From Rhodospirillales bacterium (GTDB lineage Bacteria; Pseudomonadota; Alphaproteobacteria; Rhodospirillales; Casp-alpha2), in contig JABMNT010000203.1 of NCBI GenBank assembly GCA_013203595.1, positions 1-60,914 on the forward strand: a stretch of DNA of 60,914 nucleotides. Reading direction: 5' to 3'. Made by a program: the position numbers and the translations under genes. Of the stretch, positions 24,596-34,275 are shown piece after piece. Numbering within the stretch: position 1 is the first letter of the stretch; each line of letters starts with the position of its first letter. The notes under the pieces were generated by a model that worked only from the letters and a program-made list of their open reading frames with translations, ran no database searches and had not been told where the DNA came from.

Positions 24596-25738
24596 ATGAA
24601 AAAAATCAACGTCAACGACACCACGCTGTTTCTGTCCTTTGCCGCGGTGATCCTGCTGATGCCGATCTGGCTGTCGCCCTTTGGTGCGGCCTATCCGGAC
24701 CTGCTGCAGAAATTCGCCATTTACGGGATTTTTGCGATCGGTTTCAATATCCTGTTTGGCCTGACCGGTTACCTGTCCTTTGGCCATGCCGCGTTTCTGG
24801 GAGTCGGTTCCTACGCCGCCGTCTGGTCGTTCAAGCTGTTCACCATGAATGTCCTGCCGGCGGTCGCTTTCGGCATATTCTTTGCCGGTCTTCTGGCCCT
24901 GGCCATCGGTTTTCTCAGCCTGCGCCGGTCGGGGATTTATTTTTCGATCCTGACTCTGGCCTTTGCCCAGATGTCTTACAATCTGGCCTATTCGGTTCTG
25001 ACCCCGATCACCAACGGGGAAACCGGATTGCAGCTGACCAGCAATGATCCGCGCTGGATCGACGCCATGTATAAAACCCCGGAAGCCGGTTTGCCGTCGA
25101 CCGAACTGTTCGGCCTGACCATGAACGGATATCCGGGCTTTTACTTTTGTGCGGTTATTCTGATCATCTGTTTCTATATATCCCTGCGCATTTTCCGCTC
25201 GCCATTCGGCCTGACGCTGCGCGGCATCAAGACCAACCAGAAACGCATGAAATATACGGGTTTTAATACACGGCCCTATATGCTCGCCGCCTTTGTGATT
25301 TCCGGCATGTATGCGGGACTGGCCGGATCGCTGCTGGCGATCACCGACCCCCTGGCCGGGGCCGAGCGCATGCAGTGGACCGCTTCGGGTGAAGTTGTGC
25401 TGATGACCATTCTGGGGGGCGTTGGCACCCTGGTTGGCCCGATGCTGGGGGCTGGTCTTATCAAGTATTTTGAAAACATATTCTCGTCTTTCAACAGCGG
25501 CACTCTGCACGAAGTCTTTTCCTTTCTTCCCGATGGGCTGGAAGTGGTCGTGGTCAAGGTGACCGGTTTGTTTGTCGGCAGTGGCTGGCACCTGACCCTG
25601 GGTCTGCTGTTCATGATTGTCGTGATCTTCCTGCCGGGCGGTATTGTTGAAGGGGTGCAGAAGCTGGCCCGCTTGTTCAGGCCGAAGACCGATGATGATC
25701 CGCAGGCGCCTGCTCCCCAGAAACAGGCGGCGGAGTAA
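24596..25738 (+). CDS. livM: Liv-type ABC transporter permease (LivM-like)
   Basis: The 380 residues show about nine hydrophobic segments. [23 protein letters not shown] near residue 60 is the LivM signature, and the [19 protein letters not shown] block near 280 is typical. A cytoplasmic tail rich in Asp, Pro and Gln ends the protein. It pairs with LivH. The next gene starts 5 bp after the stop. Confidence 0.92.
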   Translation: MKKINVNDTTLFLSFAAVILLMPIWLSPFGAAYPDLLQKFAIYGIFAIGFNILFGLTGYLSFGHAAFLGVGSYAAVWSFKLFTMNVLPAVAFGIFFAGLLALAIGFLSLRRSGIYFSILTLAFAQMSYNLAYSVLTPITNGETGLQLTSNDPRWIDAMYKTPEAGLPSTELFGLTMNGYPGFYFCAVILIICFYISLRIFRSPFGLTLRGIKTNQKRMKYTGFNTRPYMLAAFVISGMYAGLAGSLLAITDPLAGAERMQWTASGEVVLMTILGGVGTLVGPMLGAGLIKYFENIFSSFNSGTLHEVFSFLPDGLEVVVVKVTGLFVGSGWHLTLGLLFMIVVIFLPGGIVEGVQKLARLFRPKTDDDPQAPAPQKQAAE

Positions 25739-25743
25739 GGACC

Positions 25744-26511
25744 ATGACCATGAATAATCTCGTGCTTACCCTGAATGATGTTCAGAAAAGTTTTGGCGGC
25801 CTGCGGGCTCTGGCGGATGTAAACCTGCAGGTGGAAGAAGGCAAAACCCTGGCCATCATCGGCCCGAACGGAGCGGGCAAATCGACCTTGCTCAACGTTT
25901 GTGTCGGCCTTTTGAAACCGGATTCCGGAACCGTGATGTTTGATGGTCAGGAACTGACTGGCAAGCAACCCCATGAAATCGCCCAGCTGGGCGTTGCCCG
26001 GGTGTTTCAGACACCTGAAATATTCACCGACCTGTCATTGATAGATAATGTGATGCTTCCGGCACTCTCAAAGCGTGATGGGTCTTTCAAGTTTAATCCC
26101 CATCTGCATATGCGCAAACAAACGGAAGTTCGCGACGAAGCCGAACATATTCTGGCCGATGTCGGGCTGAAAGAGCAGCTGGATATGGAAGCGGGAAGTC
26201 TTTCGCGCGGCGATAAACGACGCCTGGAACTGGCCATGTGTCTGATTTTGCACCCGCGTCTGTTGTTGCTGGATGAGCCGACCGCAGGGATGTCGCGCCA
26301 CGACACCAACCAGACCATTGACTTGCTGAAGAAAATCAAACAAAGCGGCATGACCAAAGTCATTATCGAGCATGACATGCACGTGGTGTTCAGCCTCGCT
26401 GACAAAGTCAGCGTTCTGGCTCGGGGAAAAATAATTGCCGACGGTACACCGGACGAGGTCCGTGAAGACCCGCTTGTCAAAGAAGCCTATCTGGGAGGCG
26501 CACATCAATGA
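25744..26511 (+). CDS. livG: Liv-type ABC transporter ATPase (LivG-like)
   Basis: The 255 residues include Walker A GPNGAGKST, Q-loop QTPEIF, signature LSRGDKRRLELA (a variant of LSGG.Q common in this clade), Walker B LLLLDEPTAGMS and the H-loop IIEHDMHVVF. Two in-frame ATGs (25744 and 25750) follow GGAGTAAGGA; either may be used. The stop overlaps the LivF start by four bases (ATGA). Confidence 0.93.
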   Translation: MTMNNLVLTLNDVQKSFGGLRALADVNLQVEEGKTLAIIGPNGAGKSTLLNVCVGLLKPDSGTVMFDGQELTGKQPHEIAQLGVARVFQTPEIFTDLSLIDNVMLPALSKRDGSFKFNPHLHMRKQTEVRDEAEHILADVGLKEQLDMEAGSLSRGDKRRLELAMCLILHPRLLLLDEPTAGMSRHDTNQTIDLLKKIKQSGMTKVIIEHDMHVVFSLADKVSVLARGKIIADGTPDEVREDPLVKEAYLGGAHQ

Positions 26512-27230
26512 ACACGCCAGTAGTCGAACCGTTTTTCAGTGTTCGCGACATTCACGCCTACTATGGCGAATCCTACATTGTTCAGGGCATTTCCTTTGAC
26601 GTTAAGGAAGGCGAAATTCTGGCCCTGCTGGGACGCAACGGTGCCGGCAAAACGTCAACATTGCGGACCCTGGCCCGGGTTGATAATCCGGCCCTGAAAA
26701 GCGGAACGTTTTATCTGCAGGGCGAGCCCATTCACCCCATGAAGGCCTATCAGGCGTCACGTGCCGGCATCCAGCTGGTGCCGGAAGACCGCCGGATCAT
26801 TGGTGGGCTGACGGTTGAGGAGAACCTGACGCTGTCGCAGGTGGCCGAACCCATCGGCTGGGAGCTGGAGAGGATTTACGAGCACTTCCCGCGCCTGGCC
26901 GAACGGCGCAAACAGGAAGCCACCACCATGTCAGGCGGCGAACAGCAAATGCTGGCGGTGGCACGCGCACTGGCACGCGACATCAAACTTTTGTTGCTGG
27001 ACGAGCCCTACGAAGGTCTGGCTCCGGTCATTGTTCACGAGATCGAGAAAATTCTGCTGGAAGTCAAGGCAATGGGGATCACCACCATCATTGTCGAGCA
27101 AAACGCTGTTGCCGCCCTCAAACTGGCGGATACGGCACTGATTGTCGATATGGGACAGGTGGCATTCCAGGGGTCCGCGCAGGAAGTCCTGGACAACGAG
27201 GAACTACGTCACGAATACCTGGCGATTTAA
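26508..27230 (+). CDS. livF: Liv-type ABC transporter ATPase (LivF-like)
   Basis: The 240 residues include Walker A GRNGAGKTS, signature MSGGEQQMLAVARAL, Walker B LLLLDEPYEGLAP and the switch IIVEQNAVAALKLAD, all typical of LivF. DEPYEGLAP rather than DEPSLGLAP is seen in the urea/amide branch and some uncharacterised importers. It is the last gene of the operon. The region that follows is untranslated and hairpin-rich. Confidence 0.93.
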   Translation: MNTPVVEPFFSVRDIHAYYGESYIVQGISFDVKEGEILALLGRNGAGKTSTLRTLARVDNPALKSGTFYLQGEPIHPMKAYQASRAGIQLVPEDRRIIGGLTVEENLTLSQVAEPIGWELERIYEHFPRLAERRKQEATTMSGGEQQMLAVARALARDIKLLLLDEPYEGLAPVIVHEIEKILLEVKAMGITTIIVEQNAVAALKLADTALIVDMGQVAFQGSAQEVLDNEELRHEYLAI

Positions 27231-27489
27231 TCCCGGCTCGTGGAGCGAAGCAGGGATTTGTTTCGGAGGCGGGTCGTCAACCCGGGATAAATAAATGGTC
27301 TGTCAGCGATAACGATAAGATTGCCTGAGCCACCGAAGATCAGGTTTGGAAGCAGGCAACATACACGAGACTGCTGTACCCGGGTTTACCGGGGGTTGGT
27401 TAGCCAAAGGCGGTTGAAAACCGATTTATCTCGGGCCCCGTGGCCCGGTCAATCGGGGCTTGTTATTTGCACTCCAGATCAAGGGCTTC
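27231..27489 (+). other. Hairpin-dense untranslated region between livF and the chemoreceptor gene; candidate structured RNA
   Basis: 259 bp with no credible gene. On the plus strand I find successive perfect stems: GCTC/GAGC (27236-27246), CGGGT/ACCCG (27270-27284), TTGCCTG (27321-27327) with CAGGCAA (27353-27359), CCCGG/CCGGG (27379-27393), TTGG/CCAA (27396-27407), CGGTT/AACCG (27411-27423), and CCGATT (27421-27426) with AATCGG (27451-27456) enclosing CGGGCC/GGCCCG (27432-27447). AACCG and CCGATT overlap, so the last two stems could be mutually exclusive, as in a switch. I do not recognise a known riboswitch class. The first stems may belong to the liv terminator. The chemoreceptor start lies about 33 bp after the last stem. 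Confidence 0.5.
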
Positions 27490-29985
27490 ATGATGAGACC
27501 AATTCAGTTCGGTTTAAACAAAATTAAAAGCCGGTTGTATACGGCATTTGGCAGCGCAACATTGTTGACGATTGCCGCCGGCGCCGTGGCTTTGGTGGGA
27601 TTTAATGTTGTCGAGCGGCATTTCCAGTCGGTCATAGATCGCTCCATTCCAACCATGGAAACGGCGCTTGAGCTTGCAAGGGGCAGCGCCGCCCTGTCAG
27701 CAGCCGCACCCCATCTTGTCGCCGCCCAAACCACCGAAGACAGCGCACAAACAATGACAGGCCTGGAAACCAGGCTGCAGCAGATCCGCCTGCTGATCGA
27801 CAAGTTGATCCTGTCGACCCAATCAGAAGACGTGGCAACTCAGTTGAATCCGCTGGTTGAACAATTTCAGTCGAACCTGGGTGTCCTCAAGGCGGAGGTC
27901 GATAAGGGATTGAAACTCAATGCCCAACTGACAGCTGCAGCCATTCAGGCCGCCGCCACCCACGAGGCCATTCTTGCCAAAATCGCGCCTGTATTCAAAC
28001 AGGCCAGTGACGAAGTCGGCAAGGGCTCGGCGTCGCTGAGTATCGGTGGTGTTATGGCGGTAAATAATCTGATGAACAGTGATTTACCCCTGTTGACGGA
28101 ACTCATTGAATTGAAGGCTCTTGCCTACAAATCAACCGGCCATTTGGCAGTTACCAAGCAATATGAGACATTTCCGGCAACCCCGGGAGAGGATGGAAAG
28201 ACGGCATCTGAGGAGATGACGGCCAGGCTCGTCAAATTGCTGAAAAAGAACAAACTGCCGGAAATTGAAGCGGCAATTACCGCCTTTACGGACAAGGCCG
28301 ACGGCCGTCTGGTTCCATCCCTGCTGGCCCTGAAAAACCTGATGCCGGTTCTCGATGAGGCGACCAAAGCCGCGCACAAGAAGCTTGCTGATGCCATGCA
28401 GAAATTCATGATCGATAATTCGGTGCGTGGATCAACACTGGTAAATACCCAGGTGAAAACCGTTGGCACCTTGCTGACGATTGAAGCAAAGGCCAACCGG
28501 GCCGCCGGGCTGTTGGCGACAGTGGCAAATGTTGACGATTTGAATATGATCGCGCAACTGGACGAAGCCCTCCTTTTGGCGATCCGCCAGACCCTTTTTC
28601 AGACGGGCGAACTCATCGATAAAACCTTGTCCGGCGAGCTCGGAACCATTGCCGGTCAGTTCAGTGTTCTGGCCGAGGGCGATGGCGGGATTGTCAATCT
28701 GCGCCGGACCTTTCTGGAAGTCGAAAACCGGTCCGGCGAATTGCTGAAAAACACCCAGCAGGTCTCCGAGCAACTGTCTGCCGCCGTGGACGAGATCGTC
28801 GCCACGTCACGGACGGAAGTGCAGGCCGGGTCCGCAGAAATCATTGCCGCCTTTGCCCGTAGCAAGAATTTTCTGATGATTATCGTCGCCTTCAGCATTG
28901 TTACGGCTATTCTCATCGCCTGGTTATACGTTGGCCGAAACCTGGGCCGGCGCCTGGATTATTTAACCAATGCAACAAAGGCGGTCGCCGACGGGGATCT
29001 GGAAACCGAAATTAACATCTCCGGTCAGGACGAGATTGCGGAAATGGGCTCGGCGTTGATCATCTTCAAGGATGGCCTGAACAAAGCCAGACTTTCCGAT
29101 GAAAAGGCATCCGAGGACCGGGTTGTCGCCGCCCGCAACCGGAAAGTGGAAATGGACAGGATGGCCGATGACTTTGATGCCGGTGTGGGTGGTGTCGTCC
29201 GTGCCGTATCGTTAATGGCCAGCGAGCTGAATACCGCTTCCGAGACAATGACAAATGCCGCCGAGCGAACCAGTTCACAATCCGCCATTGTCACCCGGGC
29301 ATCGGACGATGCATCGAATAATGTGATGACGGTCAGTACCGCGGCAGATCAATTGGCGTCAGCCATCAATGAAATCAGCAGTCAGGTTACTCTGTCATCG
29401 GAAATTGCTGCCCAGGCGGTACAGGATGCACAGGCAACAAACACAAAGATCAGTGGCCTGGCCCATGCCGCTGAGAAAATCGGTGAAGTCGTTGAACTGA
29501 TTCAGGAAATTGCTGAAAAAACAAATCTTCTGGCCCTGAATGCAACCATCGAGGCGGCGCGGGCGGGCGACGCGGGCAAGGGGTTTGCTGTTGTCGCATC
29601 GGAAGTCAAGAACCTGGCAACCCAGACGGCAAAAGCGACCAGTCAAATCGGCGAGCAGGTGTCGGGAATTCAGGATTCCACAAGGGAGGCGGTGGCGGCA
29701 ATTCAGAATATCACAAAAGTTATTTCGCGCATGGATGAAGTCGGCACGGTAATTGCCTCGGCCATTGAGGAGCAGGGGGCCGCGACCCAGGAGATTTCCC
29801 GGAACGTCGAGCTGGCCGCCCAGGGCACGGCACAGGTAAGTGCCAATATTGGGGAAGTGACGGCGGCGGCCGATGATACGGGAACAGCAGCGCGGAAAAT
29901 TCAAACATCGTCGAATGAACTGACCCGCCAGGCGGAAGTCCTGAAAGGGGAAATGGATAAATTCCTTACCCAGATCCGTGCCTGA
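27490..29985 (+). CDS. Methyl-accepting chemotaxis protein with large periplasmic domain
   Basis: The 831 residues comprise a short cytosolic N-terminus, a first membrane helix (about 15-38), a long helical periplasmic domain (about 40-450), a second membrane helix ([21 protein letters not shown], about 458-480), a HAMP domain ([20 protein letters not shown]), and a signalling domain. The signalling hairpin tip is [28 protein letters not shown], which contacts CheA and CheW. No CheR-tethering pentapeptide is present. Starts at 27490 and 27493 both follow AAGGG. It sits downstream of the Liv-type importer and could sense the same ligand, but this is inference. No cheA or cheW is in the window. 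Confidence 0.93.
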   Translation: MMRPIQFGLNKIKSRLYTAFGSATLLTIAAGAVALVGFNVVERHFQSVIDRSIPTMETALELARGSAALSAAAPHLVAAQTTEDSAQTMTGLETRLQQIRLLIDKLILSTQSEDVATQLNPLVEQFQSNLGVLKAEVDKGLKLNAQLTAAAIQAAATHEAILAKIAPVFKQASDEVGKGSASLSIGGVMAVNNLMNSDLPLLTELIELKALAYKSTGHLAVTKQYETFPATPGEDGKTASEEMTARLVKLLKKNKLPEIEAAITAFTDKADGRLVPSLLALKNLMPVLDEATKAAHKKLADAMQKFMIDNSVRGSTLVNTQVKTVGTLLTIEAKANRAAGLLATVANVDDLNMIAQLDEALLLAIRQTLFQTGELIDKTLSGELGTIAGQFSVLAEGDGGIVNLRRTFLEVENRSGELLKNTQQVSEQLSAAVDEIVATSRTEVQAGSAEIIAAFARSKNFLMIIVAFSIVTAILIAWLYVGRNLGRRLDYLTNATKAVADGDLETEINISGQDEIAEMGSALIIFKDGLNKARLSDEKASEDRVVAARNRKVEMDRMADDFDAGVGGVVRAVSLMASELNTASETMTNAAERTSSQSAIVTRASDDASNNVMTVSTAADQLASAINEISSQVTLSSEIAAQAVQDAQATNTKISGLAHAAEKIGEVVELIQEIAEKTNLLALNATIEAARAGDAGKGFAVVASEVKNLATQTAKATSQIGEQVSGIQDSTREAVAAIQNITKVISRMDEVGTVIASAIEEQGAATQEISRNVELAAQGTAQVSANIGEVTAAADDTGTAARKIQTSSNELTRQAEVLKGEMDKFLTQIRA

Positions 29986-29997
29986 ATCCGGGCCCTT

Positions 29998-30022
29998 AAA
30001 AAGCCAGGACTTTCCGGTTTTT
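29998..30022 (+). terminator. Probable terminator after the chemoreceptor gene
   Basis: An AAAAA-G-CC-A-GGA stem pairs with TCC-GG-TTTTT around a CTT loop (two single-base bulges), ending in a T5 tract at 30018-30022. It starts 12 bp after the stop codon. Confidence 0.55.
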
Positions 30023-30133
30023 CTTACGGCAGGCGGATCGGGAGACCTGAGATTGGACCAACCACTAAGGCTTTGCCAGACTGGCTGGGATGCCATAACC
30101 TGAGTCGACGTTATTTGATGAGGCCCATTTAGT

Positions 30134-30511
30134 ATGACTTATTCGGTGTTGGTGGCGGAGGATGAGCCGAACATTGTCCTGTCCCTGCAGTTTTTAATGA
30201 AACAGGCGGGTTTTAGCGTTCGCGTCGCCGAAGACGGTGACCGGGCGATCCGGGAAATTGAACAGCAATTACCGGATGCCGTTTTACTCGACATCATGTT
30301 GCCCAAGCGCGACGGTTTTTCCGTGTGCGAAGCCATAAAAGGCAACCCGGCCTGGTCCAGTATCAAAGTTATTATTCTGACGGCGAAAAGCCGGGAAATC
30401 GACAAGCAGCGTGCCCTCGGACTGGGCGCCGATGCTTATATCACCAAGCCCTTTTCAACCCGTGACCTGGTTGCCCGCGTGAGTGAACTTTTACAGCCGA
30501 ACGAGCAATAG
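30134..30511 (+). CDS. Single-domain response regulator (CheY-like receiver)
   Basis: A 125-residue stand-alone receiver with acidic pocket E9-D10, phospho-acceptor D53 in LLDIMLPKRDG, T83 in IILTAK, and K105 in ITKPFS. There is no output domain. It precedes the two-TM protein and the symporter-kinase by short gaps, so it is probably their partner or a phosphate shuttle. The gene lies 148 bp after the chemoreceptor, so a chemotaxis role is also possible. The helix-4/5 surface does not settle the partner. Confidence 0.9.
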   Translation: MTYSVLVAEDEPNIVLSLQFLMKQAGFSVRVAEDGDRAIREIEQQLPDAVLLDIMLPKRDGFSVCEAIKGNPAWSSIKVIILTAKSREIDKQRALGLGADAYITKPFSTRDLVARVSELLQPNEQ

Positions 30512-30535
30512 GGAAAAGGCTGCAAAAGAAATCTC

Positions 30536-30790
30536 ATGCGACGTAGTGGAAGAAAAAAAGAGTGGGCCGTTGTTTTGTTTTGTGGCGCCATACTGGTTTT
30601 GCTGCCTCCCTTCATTTCCATTTATGACAAGGCTGATTTCATTTTTGGGGTGCCCCAGGCATTTATCGTTATCTACGGCATATGGGCATTTATCATCCTT
30701 GCCATTGCTCTCGGGGCCCGCCGCAGATCAATGCGAAAAACGCCGGCGGAAACGGCGCTTTCGCCGATCAGCGACAAAGGTGACAGCTGA
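30536..30790 (+). CDS. Small two-TM membrane protein preceding the symporter-kinase
   Basis: The 84 residues have a basic N-terminus (MRRSGRKKEW), a first hydrophobic helix (AVVLFCGAILVLLPPFISIY), a short loop, and a second helix (FIVIYGIWAFIILAIALGA), then a polar tail. Its length and topology resemble the small subunits encoded beside many sodium:solute symporters. The stop overlaps the ATG of the symporter-kinase by one base (TGATG), strong evidence for translational coupling. I infer an accessory subunit of the symporter domain. Confidence 0.75.
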   Translation: MRRSGRKKEWAVVLFCGAILVLLPPFISIYDKADFIFGVPQAFIVIYGIWAFIILAIALGARRRSMRKTPAETALSPISDKGDS

Positions 30791-33507
30791 TGCAGGGGGG
30801 GGTGGTCGTTGGTGTTTCCTTCGCCTATTTAGGGATCCTGTTTGCGATCGCCTATTATGGGGAGAAGCGCGCCGAACAGGGCCGCAGCCTGACCAATAAC
30901 CCGTATATTTATACCCTTTCGATCGCCGTCTACTGCACGTCGTGGACGTTTTACGGGTCTGTCGGCCGGGCCGCGAAAACTGGTCTCGATTTCCTTCCTA
31001 TCTATCTGGGACCGACCCTGGTTTTCGTTGTCTGGTCAATGGTCCTGATCAAGATAATCCGCATTTGCAAGGTCCACCGGATCACCTCGATCGCCGATTT
31101 TATCTCGTCACGTTACGGCAAGAATTTTGCCCTGGGGTCACTGGTGACGATTATCGCCGTGATCGGAACCACACCCTATATCTCCCTGCAGCTGAAATCG
31201 ATCGCGACCAGTTTCAATTTATTGATTGGTTTCCAAAATCCGGAACTGCCTATTTACGGAAATCCCTTCGGCATCGACACAACTCTTGTCGTTGCCATTG
31301 CCCTGGCGCTGTTCGCCATCCTGTTTGGCACCCGCCATATCGAATCCAGCGAACACCACGAAGGTCTTGTCGCCGCCATTGCCTTCGAGTCCCTGGTCAA
31401 GCTTTTCGCTTTTCTGGCGGTCGGTTTCTTTGTCACTTTTGGTGTGTTCAGCGGGTTTGGTGATTTGTTTTATCAGGCGCAGGCACACGGCTTGACGCAG
31501 TTGTATGTGGTCAGTGCAGATAACGATTATGGCCAGTGGATCACCATGACGCTTCTGAGTATGGCGGCAATTTTATTTCTGCCCCGGCAGTTTTACATGT
31601 CAGCCGTTGAAAACAGGGATGAGACGCACCTGCGCACGGCGGCCTGGCTGTTTCCCCTGTACCTGCTGGTCATCAATGTTTTTGTGCTGCCGATCGCCAT
31701 CAGTGGCAAGCTGGCCTTTGCCGGCACCGCCAATGATGCAGATATGTTCGTGCTGACCGTGCCCATTCATTACGGACAAAGTGAACTGGCTCTGTTCGCT
31801 TATATTGGCGGCTTGTCAGCGGCGACGTCAATGGTGATCGTCGCCTCGATTGCCCTGTCCACCATGGTCTGCAACAATCTGGTTATGCCGCTGCTGTTGC
31901 GCTGGAAACTGGTGAACCTGAGTGAAAGCGGTGATTTGTCGAGTCTGCTGCTGACTATTCGCCGGGTCAGTATTCCGATTATCCTGTTGCTTGGATACGG
32001 CTATTTCCGGATTGCCAGTGAATCCTATTCGCTGGTGACAATCGGCCTGGTTTCGTTCACCGCCGCCGCCCAGTTTGCCCCGGCGATCATTGGAGGACTG
32101 TTCTGGAGAGGCGGTTCCAGCACCGGCGCCCTGACCGGATTGTCGCTGGGCTTTCTGGTCTGGCTGTACACGTTGCTGTTGCCGTCCTTTGCTCAGTCGG
32201 GTTGGCTGCCGCTGAATTTCATCAGCGACGGACTGTTTGGTATTGCCTGGTTAAAACCCTATGCGCTGTTCGGGCTGGAGGGCTTCGACAATCTGTCCCA
32301 TGCCTTGTTCTGGAGTATGTTCGCCAATATTGGCGGCTATGTCGTGGTCTCTCTGCGTGGTGAGTTGTCACCCATTGAGCGGATCCAGGGCCGCCATTTC
32401 GTCGATGTCTATGATGATACTTTAGGGCAGAATGATTCGCGCTCCTGGCAGGGTTCGGTAACCATCGCATCCCTGCAGGAACTGGTCGGCCGGTTTGTTG
32501 GACCCGAGCGTGCCCAGAACGGTTTTTTGGCCTATGCGGCGCGGCAGAACTTTACGCTCAAGGGCGACGAAATCGCCGACAGCAATTTGCTGGCAAATGC
32601 GGAAAGCATGCTGTCAGGTGCCATCGGCTCGGCAACCGCCCGGGTGATTATCGGGTCCATGATCAAGGGTGAAAACGTCAGTATGAACGAAGTTTATCAG
32701 CTGCTTGATGAGACAACCCAGGTCATCGAATACAGCCGGATGCTGGAGGTGAAATCTGCGGAACTTGAAGAAACCTCCCTGAAACTGCAGCAGGCCAACA
32801 AACGCCTCAAGGAGTTTGATTCTCTCAAGGATGATTTTCTGTCGACCATTTCTCGCGAATTACGCACCCCATTGACATCAATCCGGGCCTTTGGAGAAAT
32901 ATTGCTGGAAGGGCAGAATACATCCGACAAGGAGCGCCAGCAGTTTTTGGGTATTATCACCAAGGAAAGCGAGCGTCTGACCCGGTTGATTGATCAGATT
33001 CTCGATCTGGCCAAAATGGAAGCCGGGCGCATGGATTGGTCCATGAGCAACGTCGATCCGACCTCGACCATCGAAGAAGCCCTGGCGGCGGTCGACGGAT
33101 TGATAAAGGAGCATAATATAAAACTGATCCTGGACCTGGATAAGTCGTTGCCTGCCGTGCGTGCCGATCATGACCAGTTGGTTCAGGTTGTCATCAATGT
33201 GGTCTCAAACGCCATTAAATTCTGTAATCATCCGGGCGGCATCATTCGCGTGTCGTCGCGCCCGGGAGACAACGGGTTACTGGTGGAAATATCGGATAAT
33301 GGGTCCGGCATACTGCCCGAGCACCGGGATTTTATTTTTGAAAAATTCCATCAATCACGGCGTGGATCCAATCAGATGCCGATTGGCACCGGCCTTGGAT
33401 TGGCGATCTGCCGCCAGATCATTTCCTTTTTTGAAGGCAATATCTGGGCCGATAACGGAGAAGACGGCGGTGCGGTTATTTCCTTCGAAGTTCCGTTCGC
33501 CCGCTAG
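30790..33507 (+). CDS. Sodium:solute symporter-histidine kinase fusion lacking the H-box histidine
   Basis: A 905-residue protein. Residues about 1-500 are a PutP/SLC5-type symporter with about 13 membrane helices (YCTSWTFYGSVGRAAKTG, SIADFISSRYGK). A linker and coiled coil lead into a HisKA helix pair at about 675-745, then a HATPase domain with N-box NVVSNAIKFC, G1 DNGSGI and G2 GTGLGLAICRQI. This is the CbrA-type plan without a PAS domain. The H-box reads ISRELRTPLTSI: residue 689 is Arg (CGC, 32854-32856) where kinases have the phosphorylated His. The ATP site looks intact. It follows a stand-alone receiver and a two-TM protein. No DNA-binding regulator is adjacent. Confidence 0.9.
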   Translation: MQGGVVVGVSFAYLGILFAIAYYGEKRAEQGRSLTNNPYIYTLSIAVYCTSWTFYGSVGRAAKTGLDFLPIYLGPTLVFVVWSMVLIKIIRICKVHRITSIADFISSRYGKNFALGSLVTIIAVIGTTPYISLQLKSIATSFNLLIGFQNPELPIYGNPFGIDTTLVVAIALALFAILFGTRHIESSEHHEGLVAAIAFESLVKLFAFLAVGFFVTFGVFSGFGDLFYQAQAHGLTQLYVVSADNDYGQWITMTLLSMAAILFLPRQFYMSAVENRDETHLRTAAWLFPLYLLVINVFVLPIAISGKLAFAGTANDADMFVLTVPIHYGQSELALFAYIGGLSAATSMVIVASIALSTMVCNNLVMPLLLRWKLVNLSESGDLSSLLLTIRRVSIPIILLLGYGYFRIASESYSLVTIGLVSFTAAAQFAPAIIGGLFWRGGSSTGALTGLSLGFLVWLYTLLLPSFAQSGWLPLNFISDGLFGIAWLKPYALFGLEGFDNLSHALFWSMFANIGGYVVVSLRGELSPIERIQGRHFVDVYDDTLGQNDSRSWQGSVTIASLQELVGRFVGPERAQNGFLAYAARQNFTLKGDEIADSNLLANAESMLSGAIGSATARVIIGSMIKGENVSMNEVYQLLDETTQVIEYSRMLEVKSAELEETSLKLQQANKRLKEFDSLKDDFLSTISRELRTPLTSIRAFGEILLEGQNTSDKERQQFLGIITKESERLTRLIDQILDLAKMEAGRMDWSMSNVDPTSTIEEALAAVDGLIKEHNIKLILDLDKSLPAVRADHDQLVQVVINVVSNAIKFCNHPGGIIRVSSRPGDNGLLVEISDNGSGILPEHRDFIFEKFHQSRRGSNQMPIGTGLGLAICRQIISFFEGNIWADNGEDGGAVISFEVPFAR

Positions 33508-33629
33508 CACCTTGATTTGACGTATGGCCACCAGCGCCAATGAAGATACGGACCCCTTTTTAGCCAATCTTTTTCAGGAATACGCGGGCAGTACCTTGCG
33601 CCATCTGCATGGCCTTTGCCCGTCATCCG

Positions 33630-33648
33630 CCGGTTATCCGGATTTTTT
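33630..33648 (+). terminator. Possible short terminator for the symporter-kinase transcript
   Basis: CCGG-TTAT-CCGG followed by A and six Ts (33643-33648). The stem is only 4 bp and overlaps the last codons of the convergent phnA gene, so this is tentative. Confidence 0.35.
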
Positions 33649-34212
33649 GACAAATTCCGTCAGCAGGACGATCTGCTGGCCGTTGATGCGCCCCTCAATC
33701 TGGCCGGCGTTGTCTGCAACCAGAGATATGGAACGTACCGCCGTGCCCCGCTTGGCGGTAAATCCGCCGCCTTTGACATTCAGGTCCTTGATCAGTGTCA
33801 CCGTATCGCCAGCCTTGAGCTGGGCGCCGTTGGCGTCGGTATGGCTGGTTGAAGCGTTTGTGTCGGTTTCCGCGCCCGCTTCCGCCCAGGCCTGAGTCTG
33901 GTCGTCAAGATAAAGCATATCGAGCAGCTCCTGGGCCCATGTTTGGTCACGCATGCGCCTGAGCAGGCGCCATGCCACCACCTGTACGGCCGGCGCTTCG
34001 TTCCACATGCTTTCGCCCAGGCATCGCCAGTGAGTGGCATCAGCTCCATCGCCATCATTGATCCCGGTCAGGCACGCAGGGCAAACCAGCACGCTTGTTT
34101 CCGCCGTCCCGTCTGCCGCCGGTGGCACCTGATAAACAGCCAAGCCGTCCGCGGAATTACACAATTCGCACTTTGACTGGCTACGGGCCTGCAGGTCGGC
34201 TTCAACACTCAT
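33634..34212 (-). CDS. phnA: PhnA/YjdM domain protein with N-terminal zinc ribbon
   Basis: A 192-residue protein. The N-terminus has two CxxC pairs (CELC near 15-18 and CPAC near 44-47) forming a zinc ribbon. A middle helical segment (about 60-110) is absent from the 111-residue E. coli YjdM. The C-terminal PhnA domain (about 130-190) reads LKAGDTVTLIKDLNVKGGGFTAKRGT. Despite the name, the family has no proven phosphonate role. It is convergent with the symporter-kinase gene and lies 63 bp downstream of the helicase gene. Confidence 0.88.
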   Translation of the reverse strand: MSVEADLQARSQSKCELCNSADGLAVYQVPPAADGTAETSVLVCPACLTGINDGDGADATHWRCLGESMWNEAPAVQVVAWRLLRRMRDQTWAQELLDMLYLDDQTQAWAEAGAETDTNASTSHTDANGAQLKAGDTVTLIKDLNVKGGGFTAKRGTAVRSISLVADNAGQIEGRINGQQIVLLTEFVKKSG

Positions 34213-34275
34213 CGGTTTGTGCCTTGCATGTGCAGATGGCGGAGGCGGGATGGCTGGCGGCAGCTGCCGCTCTAC

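Noticed and set aside
24536-25591. 351-codon minus-strand frame opposite livM
   Set aside because: Very Gln/Lys/Arg-rich, as expected for the complement of hydrophobic codons; livM is certain.
33524-33895. Plus-strand frame starting 16 bp after the symporter-kinase stop
   Set aside because: The first 35 residues look plausible, but the frame then runs antisense through phnA with Ser/Pro/Trp-rich shadow composition, and there is no good ribosome site.
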